Assembly: GCA_021852225.1 (NCBI GenBank)
Contig: JAJZOA010000092.1
Location: forward strand, 1-18,824
DNA: 18,824 nt
Direction of reading: 5' to 3'
From: Planctomycetota bacterium
Lineage (GTDB): Bacteria > Planctomycetota > Phycisphaerae > WQYP01
Part shown: piece by piece, positions 7,870 through 15,455 of the stretch
How the letters are laid out: each line of letters opens with the position of its first letter
How positions within the stretch are numbered: the first letter of the stretch is position 1
Notes under the pieces: generated by a model
Told to the model about the DNA's origin: nothing
Seen by the model: the letters and a program-made list of their open reading frames with translations, nothing else
The model's database searches: none
Translations under genes and position numbers: made by a program

Positions 7870-9504
7870 TCAGTCAGTTACCGCGGTGCGGCGGCGTTTG
7901 ACAAGCAACATGCCAGCGGCACCAAGTCCGAACAATACCACCGCAGCCGGTTCCGGAACGGCCGTGCTGTACAGACCACTTACCTGGCCGGCGGTTAATG
8001 CCGAATTCCATGTCGAGAAATCGTTATAACTGCCCATCAGGGATGGGTCATTAAACGGATCGACGCCGCCAATGCCAACGTATTTGGCATAGGTTGAAAG
8101 ATTAAAGGAGGTAACACCGGACGGCAAAATAATCAGCCCGGATTCCTGCAGTACGCCATTTTCGTACAGCGAGGCGGTATTGGTAGCCGCACTGTAAACC
8201 AGCACTTCCTGCGTAAGCACCCCGGTTGGAACGGGCTGACCGTTGCCATTGATAAGACCACTCGCACCTGCGCCATTTGGCTGTATGGCAACGGCCGCTA
8301 CACCGGAACCGTCGTTGCGGTGCGGTTGGAACAAAAGAAATCCAGCACCCGGATTACCCTGCGTACCGAATGAAAATACGCTGTCCCAACTGCCTGTTGG
8401 ATCATTGGCATTGCGGGTAAATGTGACCGCAACAGAAAAATCCCCGGTGTAATTGGTGAACGTTGCACCTGGAACGGTCATTCCATTACCCGGGCTTGTC
8501 GTGGTGGTTACCAACTGGGTTCCGACCACGCTGGTATTGGAGCCGACGATCGTTCCAGCTGTAGCGGCTGTGCCGGCGGTGCCAATATCCGAAACCGACG
8601 TGCCGCTGATGGCCGATCTGGCGAAGTTCCATTCATCCGTTGGGGTTGGAGCGGGACTCGGCGTTGGAGCGGACGCGGCCGGCGTCACACTGCTGGCCAG
8701 CGCATTGGTGGTCCAGTAGGTTGGGGTCGTTCCGCCGGTAGGTGCGGTAACGGAGAAATTCATGCCGGCACCGCCGCCTTCCTGATAGTTCATGATTTCA
8801 ATGGGATAATAGCCCGCCGAACTGAAACTCACGGCCGCAGTGTAATTGGATGTGCCAATTTTGGTATTGTCATATGACGCGGCAACAATTTGCGTTCCAG
8901 AGCCGGCATTGCCAGTCGGGGTAATACCCGTGCCGCCGATAAATACGGTGGCGGCGTCATCCGCGTGTGTGAAGGCAAAATTGTAAGTCCCTGCGGACGC
9001 AATCTTTATATACCCCATCTGGTCGACAATCGAATTCACCCAAGGTGCCGGATCCGTCAGCGTGGCACCGGCTGCATCCGCACCCAGATAGCCAGCCGTA
9101 TTAAATCCTGCCCAGAAGATGCTGCCACCGGTCGAGTTATATGCGAACTTATCCGCCGTATTCAGAAATGTTTCCGATGCGGGGGGCAAGGTATTGGTGG
9201 TCCCAAGCGTTTTGTTGGTGTACGCGCCAGTGCTGATATAGCTTTCCATATTGGTCAAATCTGTTAAGGTCGGATCCCCAGCCGCAGGCAAACCATAATT
9301 TCCCGATCCGGCGCCGTCTGGTGGAAGATGCCATACCGTGCCAATAAGCCCCTGAGTCAGACCACTGGCACCAAGACTAAGTGTCGGCGAACTGGTAATA
9401 CTGATGGTACCACCAACACCGAATGCCATTGACGCCCCCATCAGCGACATGCCCGCCGCGGACAAAAACGCCAGCCGCTGTTTGGAAATGAATTTGGACG
9501 ACAT
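7870..9504 (-). CDS. Secreted PA14/concanavalin-like protein with PEP-CTERM sorting signal
   Basis: The 544-residue product starts with a signal peptide (MSSKFISKQRLAFLSAAGMS and a hydrophobic stretch ending near Ala27-Gly29). Residues about 140-260 look like a PA14-type beta-barrel (GYIKIASAGTYNFAFTHADD, then YYPIEIMNYQEGGGAGM), typical of glycan-binding modules. A Pro/Ala/Thr linker near 280-290 leads to a concanavalin/LamG-like domain (about 295-505). The C-terminus is a classical PEP-CTERM tag: VPEPAAVVLFGLGAAGMLL followed by KRRR, recognised by exosortase and removed during export to the surface. The start at 9504 is fixed by a strong GGGAGG 8 nt upstream; a longer frame from 9531 ignores it. 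It follows the prepilin-like gene by 149 bp on the same strand and ends at a strong terminator. Surface carbohydrate binding is a reasonable guess, not shown. Confidence 0.88.
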   Translation of the reverse strand: MSSKFISKQRLAFLSAAGMSLMGASMAFGVGGTISITSSPTLSLGASGLTQGLIGTVWHLPPDGAGSGNYGLPAAGDPTLTDLTNMESYISTGAYTNKTLGTTNTLPPASETFLNTADKFAYNSTGGSIFWAGFNTAGYLGADAAGATLTDPAPWVNSIVDQMGYIKIASAGTYNFAFTHADDAATVFIGGTGITPTGNAGSGTQIVAASYDNTKIGTSNYTAAVSFSSAGYYPIEIMNYQEGGGAGMNFSVTAPTGGTTPTYWTTNALASSVTPAASAPTPSPAPTPTDEWNFARSAISGTSVSDIGTAGTAATAGTIVGSNTSVVGTQLVTTTTSPGNGMTVPGATFTNYTGDFSVAVTFTRNANDPTGSWDSVFSFGTQGNPGAGFLLFQPHRNDGSGVAAVAIQPNGAGASGLINGNGQPVPTGVLTQEVLVYSAATNTASLYENGVLQESGLIILPSGVTSFNLSTYAKYVGIGGVDPFNDPSLMGSYNDFSTWNSALTAGQVSGLYSTAVPEPAAVVLFGLGAAGMLLVKRRRTAVTD

Positions 9505-9653
9505 AGAAAAACCTCCCTTAAAAAGAAACACTAAATAGCACAGGTTTCAAGCTGCGAAACGATTTCTACAGCATTCCTGCAAGGTGTTATGTCCTGACTG
9601 AAAGTGCCTCAATGCCTCCCGAGTTTGCTTTAAAAACATGTAAGCAAAGACCG

Positions 9654-10649
9654 TTAGTAGTAACCGACAATGGGCTTATGAATCTGATGATCCAGATTCC
9701 AGTCCGCGTTCATCTGACCGCCGTTCTGGGCCGGATTAACTTCAACCAGGTCCTTCTGGGTGGCATAACTTACATGGCCATCCGCCCAGACTACGTTGGA
9801 ACCATAGTTGTGAATTGCGCCGGGCCATTCGGCCCACTGCACCACACCGGGTACCGATGTTTGGGTAAGCGGTATATTGCTGCGCGTCGGGTCCACGTTG
9901 TAGATGAAAGCGTAATTGGGAAGACCATGGGTCGCATCATCAATTCGATCAGTAATCGCGATCATGGACGATGGATTCACTACACGGCTGACGTTGATCT
10001 GCGGATAACCGACGCCTGGCGGAGATGTTGGCGGTTGGCCAATCATATCTCCACCCAATCCTTCTCCACCGGAAGGCGTGCCAATCGGCGGCGATATGGC
10101 CAATGTACCCCAGTCGTTATAACCATACGAAAAAGCTGGTAATGAAAGTTGCGGACCGCTGACAGCCTGCCAGTTGCCGCCCAGATACAGAACCTGTTGG
10201 GCCTCATGATAACCGAAGCCTTCCAGAATCGAGCCTCGGGCATAACCGATGGGTACATTCGGGCCGGTGAAGGTAATCATATATCCCAAGTATTGCATAT
10301 TGATATTGCGCGCGGGGCAATAGAACAACTTCGCCGAGCCAGGCCCCATCATTGTCATGAGCCGGGGAACCCAGCAGCAGAAATTATTGGACGCAGCCGC
10401 AGGCCCATCCACCACTTCCGTGCCGGGATAGAACCCTTTCCATGTCTGTACATATTGCTGCATAGCTTGGCCCATGGATCGCTCATTAGAAGCGCAGGCC
10501 ACGGATTCAGCATCCGCTTTGGCCGCCGCCAACGCCGGCAGGAGCAATGCAATAAGCAACACGATTATGGAAATTACCACCATAAGCTCTATCAGCGTAA
10601 ATCCCCCTTTGGCGGATTTCCGGCAGATGCCAGTGGAAAAATTCCTCAT
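9654..10649 (-). CDS. Prepilin-like protein with N-terminal methylation motif and H-X9-DG motif
   Basis: The 331-residue product carries a type IV pilin/type II pseudopilin leader. A basic start MRNFSTGICRKSAKGG is followed by FTLIELMVVISIIVLLIALL; prepilin peptidase would cut after Gly16, leaving Phe1 and the conserved Glu5 (Glu21). The rest is a large globular domain. Near the C-terminus His280, nine residues and Asp290-Gly291 (HNYGSNVVWADG) form the H-X9-DG motif typical of the large planctomycete family of such proteins, whose function is poorly known. A longer frame from 10688 exists, but ATG 10649 has AAGGAG 7 nt upstream. It is probably the first gene of a two-gene transcript with the PEP-CTERM protein and has a strong promoter at 10920-10948. 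It probably sits in the cytoplasmic membrane or a pseudopilus. Confidence 0.9.
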   Translation of the reverse strand: MRNFSTGICRKSAKGGFTLIELMVVISIIVLLIALLLPALAAAKADAESVACASNERSMGQAMQQYVQTWKGFYPGTEVVDGPAAASNNFCCWVPRLMTMMGPGSAKLFYCPARNINMQYLGYMITFTGPNVPIGYARGSILEGFGYHEAQQVLYLGGNWQAVSGPQLSLPAFSYGYNDWGTLAISPPIGTPSGGEGLGGDMIGQPPTSPPGVGYPQINVSRVVNPSSMIAITDRIDDATHGLPNYAFIYNVDPTRSNIPLTQTSVPGVVQWAEWPGAIHNYGSNVVWADGHVSYATQKDLVEVNPAQNGGQMNADWNLDHQIHKPIVGYY

Positions 10650-10919
10650 CACATTACTCCTTAGTGGTCCGATGACTTGGGACGTCATTCAACAGGGTGC
10701 ATCAACTTAAAACAGTTGAATAAATTGCCTTCCGCAGGGGAAGGCCTCGCATAACAACATTCTGGCGTTGTAAACAGCCGTATTCGCAGCCAGATATTCG
10801 CTTACCAGACGCACGACCGCCGGAAAACGCCAGTGAACCGCGGCATGTCCGCCGCCTGAAAGATTCACAGGTTGGCCGGTCTGAAATGAACTCAAACCTT
10901 TATATAGCCAACTAGGTTA

Positions 10920-10948
10920 AGTTTATATTGAATCGACCTTCATGTCAA
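10920..10948 (-). promoter_or_regulatory. Strong sigma70-type promoter of the prepilin/PEP-CTERM pair
   Basis: On the minus strand a perfect TTGACA (10948-10943) and TAAACT (10925-10920, 4 of 6) are separated by exactly 17 bp. Upstream of the -35 box lies an A/T-rich tract (about 10950-10977, a run of A on this strand) resembling an UP element. The predicted start is near 10913, giving a leader of about 263 nt before the ATG at 10649. Confidence 0.65.
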
Positions 10949-11222
10949 GACAAAACTTTAATTTTTTTTATTCATTACCCCATTAAAAGCCGCCTGCGGC
11001 CTGGTGGCAAGCCAACGACCGGATTCTGGGACATTCAAAGTTGAAATATCGAAACTTCAGGCAATATCCGCACCTTGTGCGGTGCATCTATACTTTGAAC
11101 TATACGTCTATTCGCCTCAAGCTAATGCGGCAACACCTAATCCACCCTGGCATTCCGCGCCATATATGTTGATATAGCATTTGTGGTGCAGGGAAATTGA
11201 ATCGTATTTCAAGCACCATCTG

Positions 11223-11251
11223 GCTGTCTCCATGGAGTGTGTTACTATAAT
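11223..11251 (+). promoter_or_regulatory. Candidate promoter of the LOG-family gene
   Basis: A perfect TATAAT (11246-11251) lies about 90 bp before the ATG at 11341. The -35 region is poor (CTGTCT at 11224-11229 with a 16-bp spacer, 3 of 6 bases). A perfect 10-bp palindrome CTCCATGGAG (11228-11237) sits between the two boxes and could be an operator, which would fit a weak -35 box and an activator, or chance. Confidence 0.35.
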
Positions 11252-11340
11252 ATCCGCTTGACGCACGATGCCGGGTAGGACCAGCGGATTCGGGTAGCAG
11301 GGTATGAATGACAACTTCTGGGCTTTTGTAAGGATCATGG

Positions 11341-12360
11341 ATGAGCACCGCGGATGCAGAACTTTTGGCCCAATGCCGACAACTCATAAACCAAACGGGC
11401 ATAAAAGAAGACCCGGAACTGGCGGCCGAAATTCTGCACGCCGCTCTTCGACTGGTAAAAGATTCCCCCGGGCGGGCTGACAGCAAACTGGTGCTGCGCA
11501 CACTAAAGGAATTGCGTTATGGATTTAAGATATTCCGGCCTTATCAGGGGCAGCGGAAAATAAGTATATTTGGCTCTGCGCGCACACCGGCCGCTGATCC
11601 GGATTATCAGTTGGCCGCGGAATTTGGCCGGCGGATTGCCCGTGCGGGATATATGGTGATTACCGGTGCGGGCGGCGGCATCATGGAAGCCGGGCACCAG
11701 GGTGCCGGGCAGGAAAATTCGTTTGGCGTGGCGATTAAACTGCCGTTTGAACAGGCGACCAATTCGGTGATTGCCGGCGATGAAAAGTTGGCGCATTTCC
11801 GCTACTTTTTTTCGCGCAAGCTGATGCTGCTGAAAGAAACGCATGCAATTGCCCTGTTTCCGGGCGGTTTTGGCACACATGACGAAGCCTTTGAAGTGCT
11901 GACGCTGATATCCACAGGCCGAACCGACCCTTTGCCCATTGTTCTGCTGGAACATTCACATGGCAATTACTGGAAAAAATGGGAGGAATTTATACGCGTA
12001 AATCTGTTGAATCGCGGCTTCATTTCGCCGGAGGATATGGCGCTGTGGACCATCGCCCGCGATGTGGGCGATGCCATTGATCACATTCAACGGTTTTACA
12101 GCAATTATCATTCGATGCGTTTCCAGCGCGACGATCTGATTCTGCGGCTGGCCAACGCGCCCCAGCCCGACGGCCTGGCCAGCATTGGGCAGGAATTTTC
12201 CGATCTGCTGCGTCCGGGGGGAACATTCCGGGTGGCGGGGTCGGATATTGAGCCTGCCGGAGCACCTGTTCCGGAATTTGCGAGGCTGGTGTTCCCATTC
12301 AACCGCCGCGCGCCTGGACGGCTACGCATGTTGATAGACCGGCTGAATGAAATCAGGTGA
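11341..12360 (+). CDS. LOG family protein (nucleotide 5'-monophosphate phosphoribohydrolase-like)
   Basis: LOG-family enzymes hydrolyse the N-glycosidic bond of nucleoside 5'-monophosphates, in plants to release active cytokinins and in bacteria as general nucleotide hydrolases. They are often mis-annotated as lysine decarboxylase. The 339-residue product has a Rossmann-like core: KISIFGSART (residues 73-82), VITGAGGGIMEAGHQGA (106-122), FFSRKLMLL (156-164) and the hallmark PGGFGTHDE (174-182, pattern PGGxGTxxE). About 70 extra residues precede the core and about 80 follow, making it longer than the compact LOG enzymes (about 190). The ATG at 11341 has AAGG about 8 nt upstream. It stands alone between two minus-strand surface-protein genes, so context gives no hint of a partner. 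Substrate unknown. Confidence 0.88.
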   Translation: MSTADAELLAQCRQLINQTGIKEDPELAAEILHAALRLVKDSPGRADSKLVLRTLKELRYGFKIFRPYQGQRKISIFGSARTPAADPDYQLAAEFGRRIARAGYMVITGAGGGIMEAGHQGAGQENSFGVAIKLPFEQATNSVIAGDEKLAHFRYFFSRKLMLLKETHAIALFPGGFGTHDEAFEVLTLISTGRTDPLPIVLLEHSHGNYWKKWEEFIRVNLLNRGFISPEDMALWTIARDVGDAIDHIQRFYSNYHSMRFQRDDLILRLANAPQPDGLASIGQEFSDLLRPGGTFRVAGSDIEPAGAPVPEFARLVFPFNRRAPGRLRMLIDRLNEIR

Positions 12361-12476
12361 GATGTCAGCGATTTATTTTGCGATTGGCGCGCGGCGACCA
12401 GGGTCACGACAATTCGTGCTGGCGGCCACGCGAGTTCGCGGTGTCTGGGGACTGTTAGTTGCGAAACGGTTGCTTT

Positions 12477-12495
12477 GGCGGGCGAGACGCCCGCC
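12477..12495. repeat. GC-rich perfect palindrome, possible dispersed REP-like element
   Basis: GGCGGGCG AGA CGCCCGCC is a perfect 8-bp inverted repeat with a 3-nt loop. It lies in a 198-bp intergenic segment (12361-12558) that holds other small inverted repeats, for example CACGA/TCGTG near 12405-12418. Its form, with the AGA turn and flanking C run, resembles palindromes repeated between genes in many planctomycete and verrucomicrobial genomes (from memory). Only one copy is in this window, so repetition is not shown here. Confidence 0.35.
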
Positions 12496-12544
12496 CCCCA
12501 GTGGGCAAATCGGATAGCGGTCAATGGGCTGCCAATGCCGGGAG

Positions 12545-12572
12545 AAGCCACTGTTGTTTTAGACAGTGGCTT
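12545..12572. other. Perfect 10-bp hairpin spanning a stop codon
   Basis: AAGCCACTGT (12545-12554) pairs with ACAGTGGCTT (12563-12572) around an 8-nt loop that contains the minus gene's TAA. It overlaps the last three codons of the exported protein. Neither strand has a good T run after it (the plus strand has TTTGCGTTTG), so termination is possible but weak. It could serve the LOG transcript, the minus transcript, or mRNA 3' stability. Confidence 0.45.
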
Positions 12573-13401
12573 TGCGTTTGCGCAGCGCAAACGCCAGCAG
12601 GCCGAGTCCGCCTGCGGCGGTTAAGGGCAATGTGGCGGGAATCGGCAAGGGGCCGCCAGCGGGGTATGGGGTTGGGAAGAGTGTGTTTACCCCACCGTCG
12701 TTTGTCCAGACGGTTGAGTCACCGTTGTCGCTATAGGCCGCAAGAATACTACCAACCGGCAAACCATTTGGAATCTCGATATTAATCAGGCCCCCGCTGG
12801 AAAGTGCTTCGTTGGTAGTGATCAAGAACGTATATACGCCGTAATCGCTGGCAGCGATAGACGGATTAAGGTTGCTGTCAAATCCCACAAAATTGGTACC
12901 GCTGTTCGAGTTATTAAAAGCCGTACCGAGAAAGCCTGCATTTTTTCCCGATGGAGCAAATTGATTAAGTGGGCTGTAATCTCCCCAAAACCCATTGGAT
13001 TTGTAGTGGGCAGATCCTGTCCCCAAATTGAACCCAGTCCCAACAAATGCAGATGATCCCGTGATCGCCCCCTTTGGATAGGCAGAATAATTTGCGTAGG
13101 ATTCGATCGTTCCTAACGGATTAGTTGACGCGAAAAGGTCGGAGCTGTCGTTTGGAACCAAAAGCGCAAGCAAAACATCTTTGCTAACCGAGCCACTGCC
13201 GTTCAGGTAGATACTGATATTGCCGCTGTTCCCGATCAGGTTCGGGTCACCAGTTCCAAGCAATCCGGTCGCGTTCGTACCGCCCGCCCCATTTCCAATT
13301 GTGATTACGCCAGCCCCTGCTGGAACTGCGGCAGCGAAAACCGCCATGCCTGCAATGCCAACCGCTAGCGCGCTAATTTGTCCGGTTAATTTCTTGCCCA
13401 T
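12559..13401 (-). CDS. Exported protein with VPLPA-like (PEP-CTERM variant) sorting signal
   Basis: The 280-residue product begins with a signal peptide (MGKKLTGQISALAVGIAGMA and Ala-rich region; cleavage probably near AGA at residue 29-31). The body is rich in Gly, Asn, Ser and Thr, with no domain I recognise; it is likely all beta. The C-terminus PIPATLPLTAAGGLGLLAFA followed by LRKRK has the three parts of an exosortase sorting tag: short Pro motif, hydrophobic helix, basic cluster. The motif is of the VPLPA-CTERM variety rather than VPEP. AAGGAG 8 nt upstream supports the ATG at 13401. The gene appears to be transcribed alone; a TATAAT on this strand at 13721-13716 lies about 315 bp upstream. 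Function unknown; a surface or extracellular structural role is plausible. Confidence 0.85.
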   Translation of the reverse strand: MGKKLTGQISALAVGIAGMAVFAAAVPAGAGVITIGNGAGGTNATGLLGTGDPNLIGNSGNISIYLNGSGSVSKDVLLALLVPNDSSDLFASTNPLGTIESYANYSAYPKGAITGSSAFVGTGFNLGTGSAHYKSNGFWGDYSPLNQFAPSGKNAGFLGTAFNNSNSGTNFVGFDSNLNPSIAASDYGVYTFLITTNEALSSGGLINIEIPNGLPVGSILAAYSDNGDSTVWTNDGGVNTLFPTPYPAGGPLPIPATLPLTAAGGLGLLAFALRKRKATV

Positions 13402-13851
13402 CTCTTAAACTCCTTGTATCTGAAGGACTGCTGTCAGCCGTCAAAACCATCGTCGTAAAAACTCGCCAACCTTATCAGCGAAACAAATACGCGATGTCAC
13501 GACTCACACAAACCCAACCCTCGCAATAAAAATAAACCAATTCGTTTCATTGTGCCCGCCGGACGTTTTGCGACCGGATTAATAAGGGCTTTTATGCACA
13601 AACCGAATCTTCAGGCAACAACCTGAAAATAGGTACCTCGCCTCCATGACATAAAATATAGCCAGGAATTTTGAAAATGCAAATCCCGCCCATTTTTTTT
13701 TGCAAAAATTTATTAATTATAAGACCCGTTGTGGCCACATTCATGCCAAAAGTCCGCTAATTAATTCGCTTTAATTGAATATACTTACTTATTCACAAAA
13801 TCAAGCTAAGAGAGCCTTAATCTTCTTGAGGCCGCAGATGAATGGCCAAAA

Positions 13852-14016
13852 ATGAAACTCGTGACATTTCCCGCAATTACCAACGCGGAGGGCTCCAGAA
13901 ATGCGCACCGCAGCAGAACGGTAAGTCCGATCATCAGATGGCTAAATTGTACCTTTTTCGGCCAGAAACTGAAGATGTATTACGGTGTAATGGCGACATC
14001 ATCTGATGATAAGTAA
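13852..14016 (+). CDS. Possible small ORF, 54 residues, unrecognised
   Basis: An ATG-started frame begins MKLVTFPAITNAEGSRNAHR and ends MATSSDDK before TAA. There is no ribosome binding site, signal peptide or motif I recognise. It overlaps, by the stop codon, another open frame that continues to 14234 without a start codon. The pair could be pieces of one decayed gene. Low confidence that it is expressed. Confidence 0.15.
   Translation: MKLVTFPAITNAEGSRNAHRSRTVSPIIRWLNCTFFGQKLKMYYGVMATSSDDK
13930..14010. repeat. 11-bp inverted repeat flanking 59 bp
   Basis: ATCATCAGATG (13930-13940) and CATCTGATGAT (14000-14010) are exact inverted copies. The right copy is part of a nearly self-complementary 13-mer ATCATCTGATGAT (13998-14010). 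Ends of a tiny inserted element or paired operator sites are both possible; no target-site duplication is obvious beside them. Confidence 0.4.
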
Positions 14017-14276
14017 AACCGACCGACGGAGCAGTTAACTGGTATCTCCCGCGCAAGGAGGCTTGGACGTTTCAGGCGCGCTATAGCGAATTAATTCCAA
14101 TCCCAGGTGGTGAATCATTCGCCAAAGTGCCGACGATTCACCCAAGCACAAACGGCCGAGGAACAACGACTATAAGCCGAATTACCACAGCGACACATAG
14201 ACACGCTGAAAATCAGCCTGGCGAACAATTTTAATCTGTTTGATAAGCCTCAGCTATTGGCCGTATGATGTTTAAA

Positions 14277-15368
14277 TCAGCTTGGAATCGGTGGTGGAGT
14301 TGGCGGAAATAGCGATTTTATTTCATCCACCGTATTGGCCGCGGCCCAACTGGCCATACCGCTTTTCCAGACCAGCGTTTCAGATTTCATGTCTCCAGAT
14401 TTAATTTTCGCCGCCAGTGTGGCAGTGTCAAACGGGCCGCTTTGCACGCCATTTACCGCCATAAAGTATGAAGCCGCGGTCGGCACTGGTGGCGGAGAAC
14501 CAGCATTTGAGGCCATGGCTCCGGCCATTTGATTGCCCATGCCCATACCGACGGCCATGCCCGCGCCTAAACCGGCCATGCCACCGGATGGATTAGCGGC
14601 CGCCATTGGAATGGCGGTTGCGGTCTGATATCGGGTGTATTGTGACATATCGCCCAGGACACCCATTTTGGTCCGCGTATCCATGGCCTGTTCGACTTCA
14701 GGCGGCAGTGAAATATTTTCCACATAAAACAGCGTTAATTCAATTCCCAGTGTGGCCAGATCGGGCTTAATTCCTTCCAAGGCAAGCTTGCTTATTTTGT
14801 CATAATTTCCGGCCAGTTCCAAGGCAGGGATGTTGGCTTTGCCCAGTACATCCGTAAATCGCGACACAATGGTATCGCGCATCTGGCCTGAAATTTGCAG
14901 ACTTTCGAACGATGGGTTGGTTGCCACCACCTGTCGCAGGAAAACCGCCGGATCGCTGATGTGCATCGCATAAGCACCGAACGCACGGATACGCACCACG
15001 CCAAATTCGCTGTCGCGCATCATGATCGGATTGGGCGTACCCCATTTCTGGTCGGTGAACTGCCGGGTCGCAATGAAATAAACTTCCGCCCGGAAAGGTG
15101 AATCAAAGCCATATTTCCAGCCTTTTAGTGTGGAAAGAATCGGCATATTCTGGGTTTGCAGTTTGTACATGCCGGGGCCGAACACATCGGCCAGTTTGCC
15201 CTCGTTTACAAAGACGGCAGCCTGACCTTCGCGTACGGTTAATTGCGCTCCCATTTTAATTTCGTTGTTATAGCGTTCAAACCGATAGGCAAGAATGTCG
15301 CTGTCGGCAGGCTCGGTCCATTGAATAATATCAATGAATTCGGCTTTGGCTTTCTGAAACAAGGACAT
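14277..15368 (-). CDS. SPFH-domain (YdjI/virion core-like) protein with C-terminal GYF_2 domain
   Basis: The 363-residue product has an SPFH/band 7 domain of the YdjI type (residues about 25-235). Landmarks are QLTVREGQAAVFVNEGKLAD, FGPGMYKLQTQNMPIL, FGVVRIRAFGAYAMHISDP and ALELAGNYDKISKLA. A Gly/Met-rich flexible linker follows (257-290), then a GYF_2 domain (300-354, YFMAVNGVQSGPF, then LVWKSGMASW), a module thought to bind proline-rich partners. The tail is PPTPPPIPS, itself proline-rich. No membrane segment is visible, so it is probably cytosolic or peripheral, unlike flotillins. The family's role is not settled; membrane stress or scaffold functions are suspected. A strong AGGAGG 5 nt before the ATG fixes the start. 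An unusual foldable leader lies directly upstream. Confidence 0.88.
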   Translation of the reverse strand: MSLFQKAKAEFIDIIQWTEPADSDILAYRFERYNNEIKMGAQLTVREGQAAVFVNEGKLADVFGPGMYKLQTQNMPILSTLKGWKYGFDSPFRAEVYFIATRQFTDQKWGTPNPIMMRDSEFGVVRIRAFGAYAMHISDPAVFLRQVVATNPSFESLQISGQMRDTIVSRFTDVLGKANIPALELAGNYDKISKLALEGIKPDLATLGIELTLFYVENISLPPEVEQAMDTRTKMGVLGDMSQYTRYQTATAIPMAAANPSGGMAGLGAGMAVGMGMGNQMAGAMASNAGSPPPVPTAASYFMAVNGVQSGPFDTATLAAKIKSGDMKSETLVWKSGMASWAAANTVDEIKSLFPPTPPPIPS

Positions 15369-15380
15369 ACGGACCTCCTG

Positions 15381-15455
15381 AAAAAAGGTGCCTTGGCAAT
15401 GGAATTAACGCGCCAAGGATACCACCGGCTGGCTTAGGAAACAACACCTTTTTTT
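15381..15455 (-). promoter_or_regulatory. Foldable leader of the SPFH gene, possible attenuator or riboswitch-like element
   Basis: On the minus strand AAAAAAGGTG (15454-15445) can pair over 10 bp with CACCTTTTTT (15390-15381). Inside lies a hairpin CCTTGGC/GCCAAGG (15418-15412 with 15397-15391) and a weaker one near 15420-15437. The 3' part alone, hairpin then CACC and six T, is terminator-like, while the outer helix would sequester that T run. The ribosome binding site CAGGAGG starts right after it. Two mutually exclusive folds next to a start codon suggest regulated read-through or translation. Confidence 0.45.

Larger units (their letters stand above)
10650..11340. other. Divergent intergenic region with long leader
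   Basis: This region separates the prepilin-like gene (minus) from the LOG gene (plus). It holds a strong minus-strand promoter (10920-10948), a leader of about 260 nt with two small hairpins (GCCTTCC/GGAAGGC at 10727-10745 and TCAACT/AGTTGA at 10702-10719), and a candidate plus-strand promoter at 11223-11251. A 62-codon TTG-start frame (10707-10895, minus) lies inside the leader but resembles nothing. Hairpin CCGCAC/GTGCGG near 11069-11083 has no T run. I see no other gene. Confidence 0.5.
13402..14276. other. 875-bp region without a recognised gene
   Basis: The left half is AT-rich and holds the upstream region of the exported-protein gene, including TATAAT on the minus strand (13721-13716) next to a perfect palindrome TGTGGCCACA (13730-13739) and a hairpin TTCAGG/CCTGAA near 13608-13625. 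The right half (about 13850-14235) has two overlapping open frames: 13852-14016 (54 codons) and 14013-14234 (73 codons, no start codon). An 11-bp inverted repeat at 13930-14010 also falls here. The loose coding look without homology suggests a decayed gene or mobile element, but I cannot name one. I see no clear terminator for the SPFH gene. Confidence 0.5.

Noticed and set aside
10149..10664. Plus-strand open frame of 171 codons over the prepilin gene
   Set aside because: Antisense to the prepilin-like gene, which has clear motifs and a strong ribosome binding site.
12108..12590. Minus-strand open frame of 160 codons over the end of the LOG gene
   Set aside because: It crosses the LOG gene, the intergenic palindromes and the end of the exported-protein gene; no family resemblance.
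14013..14234. 73-codon open frame on the plus strand
   Set aside because: It has no start codon and no recognised similarity; kept only as part of the description of the gene-free region.
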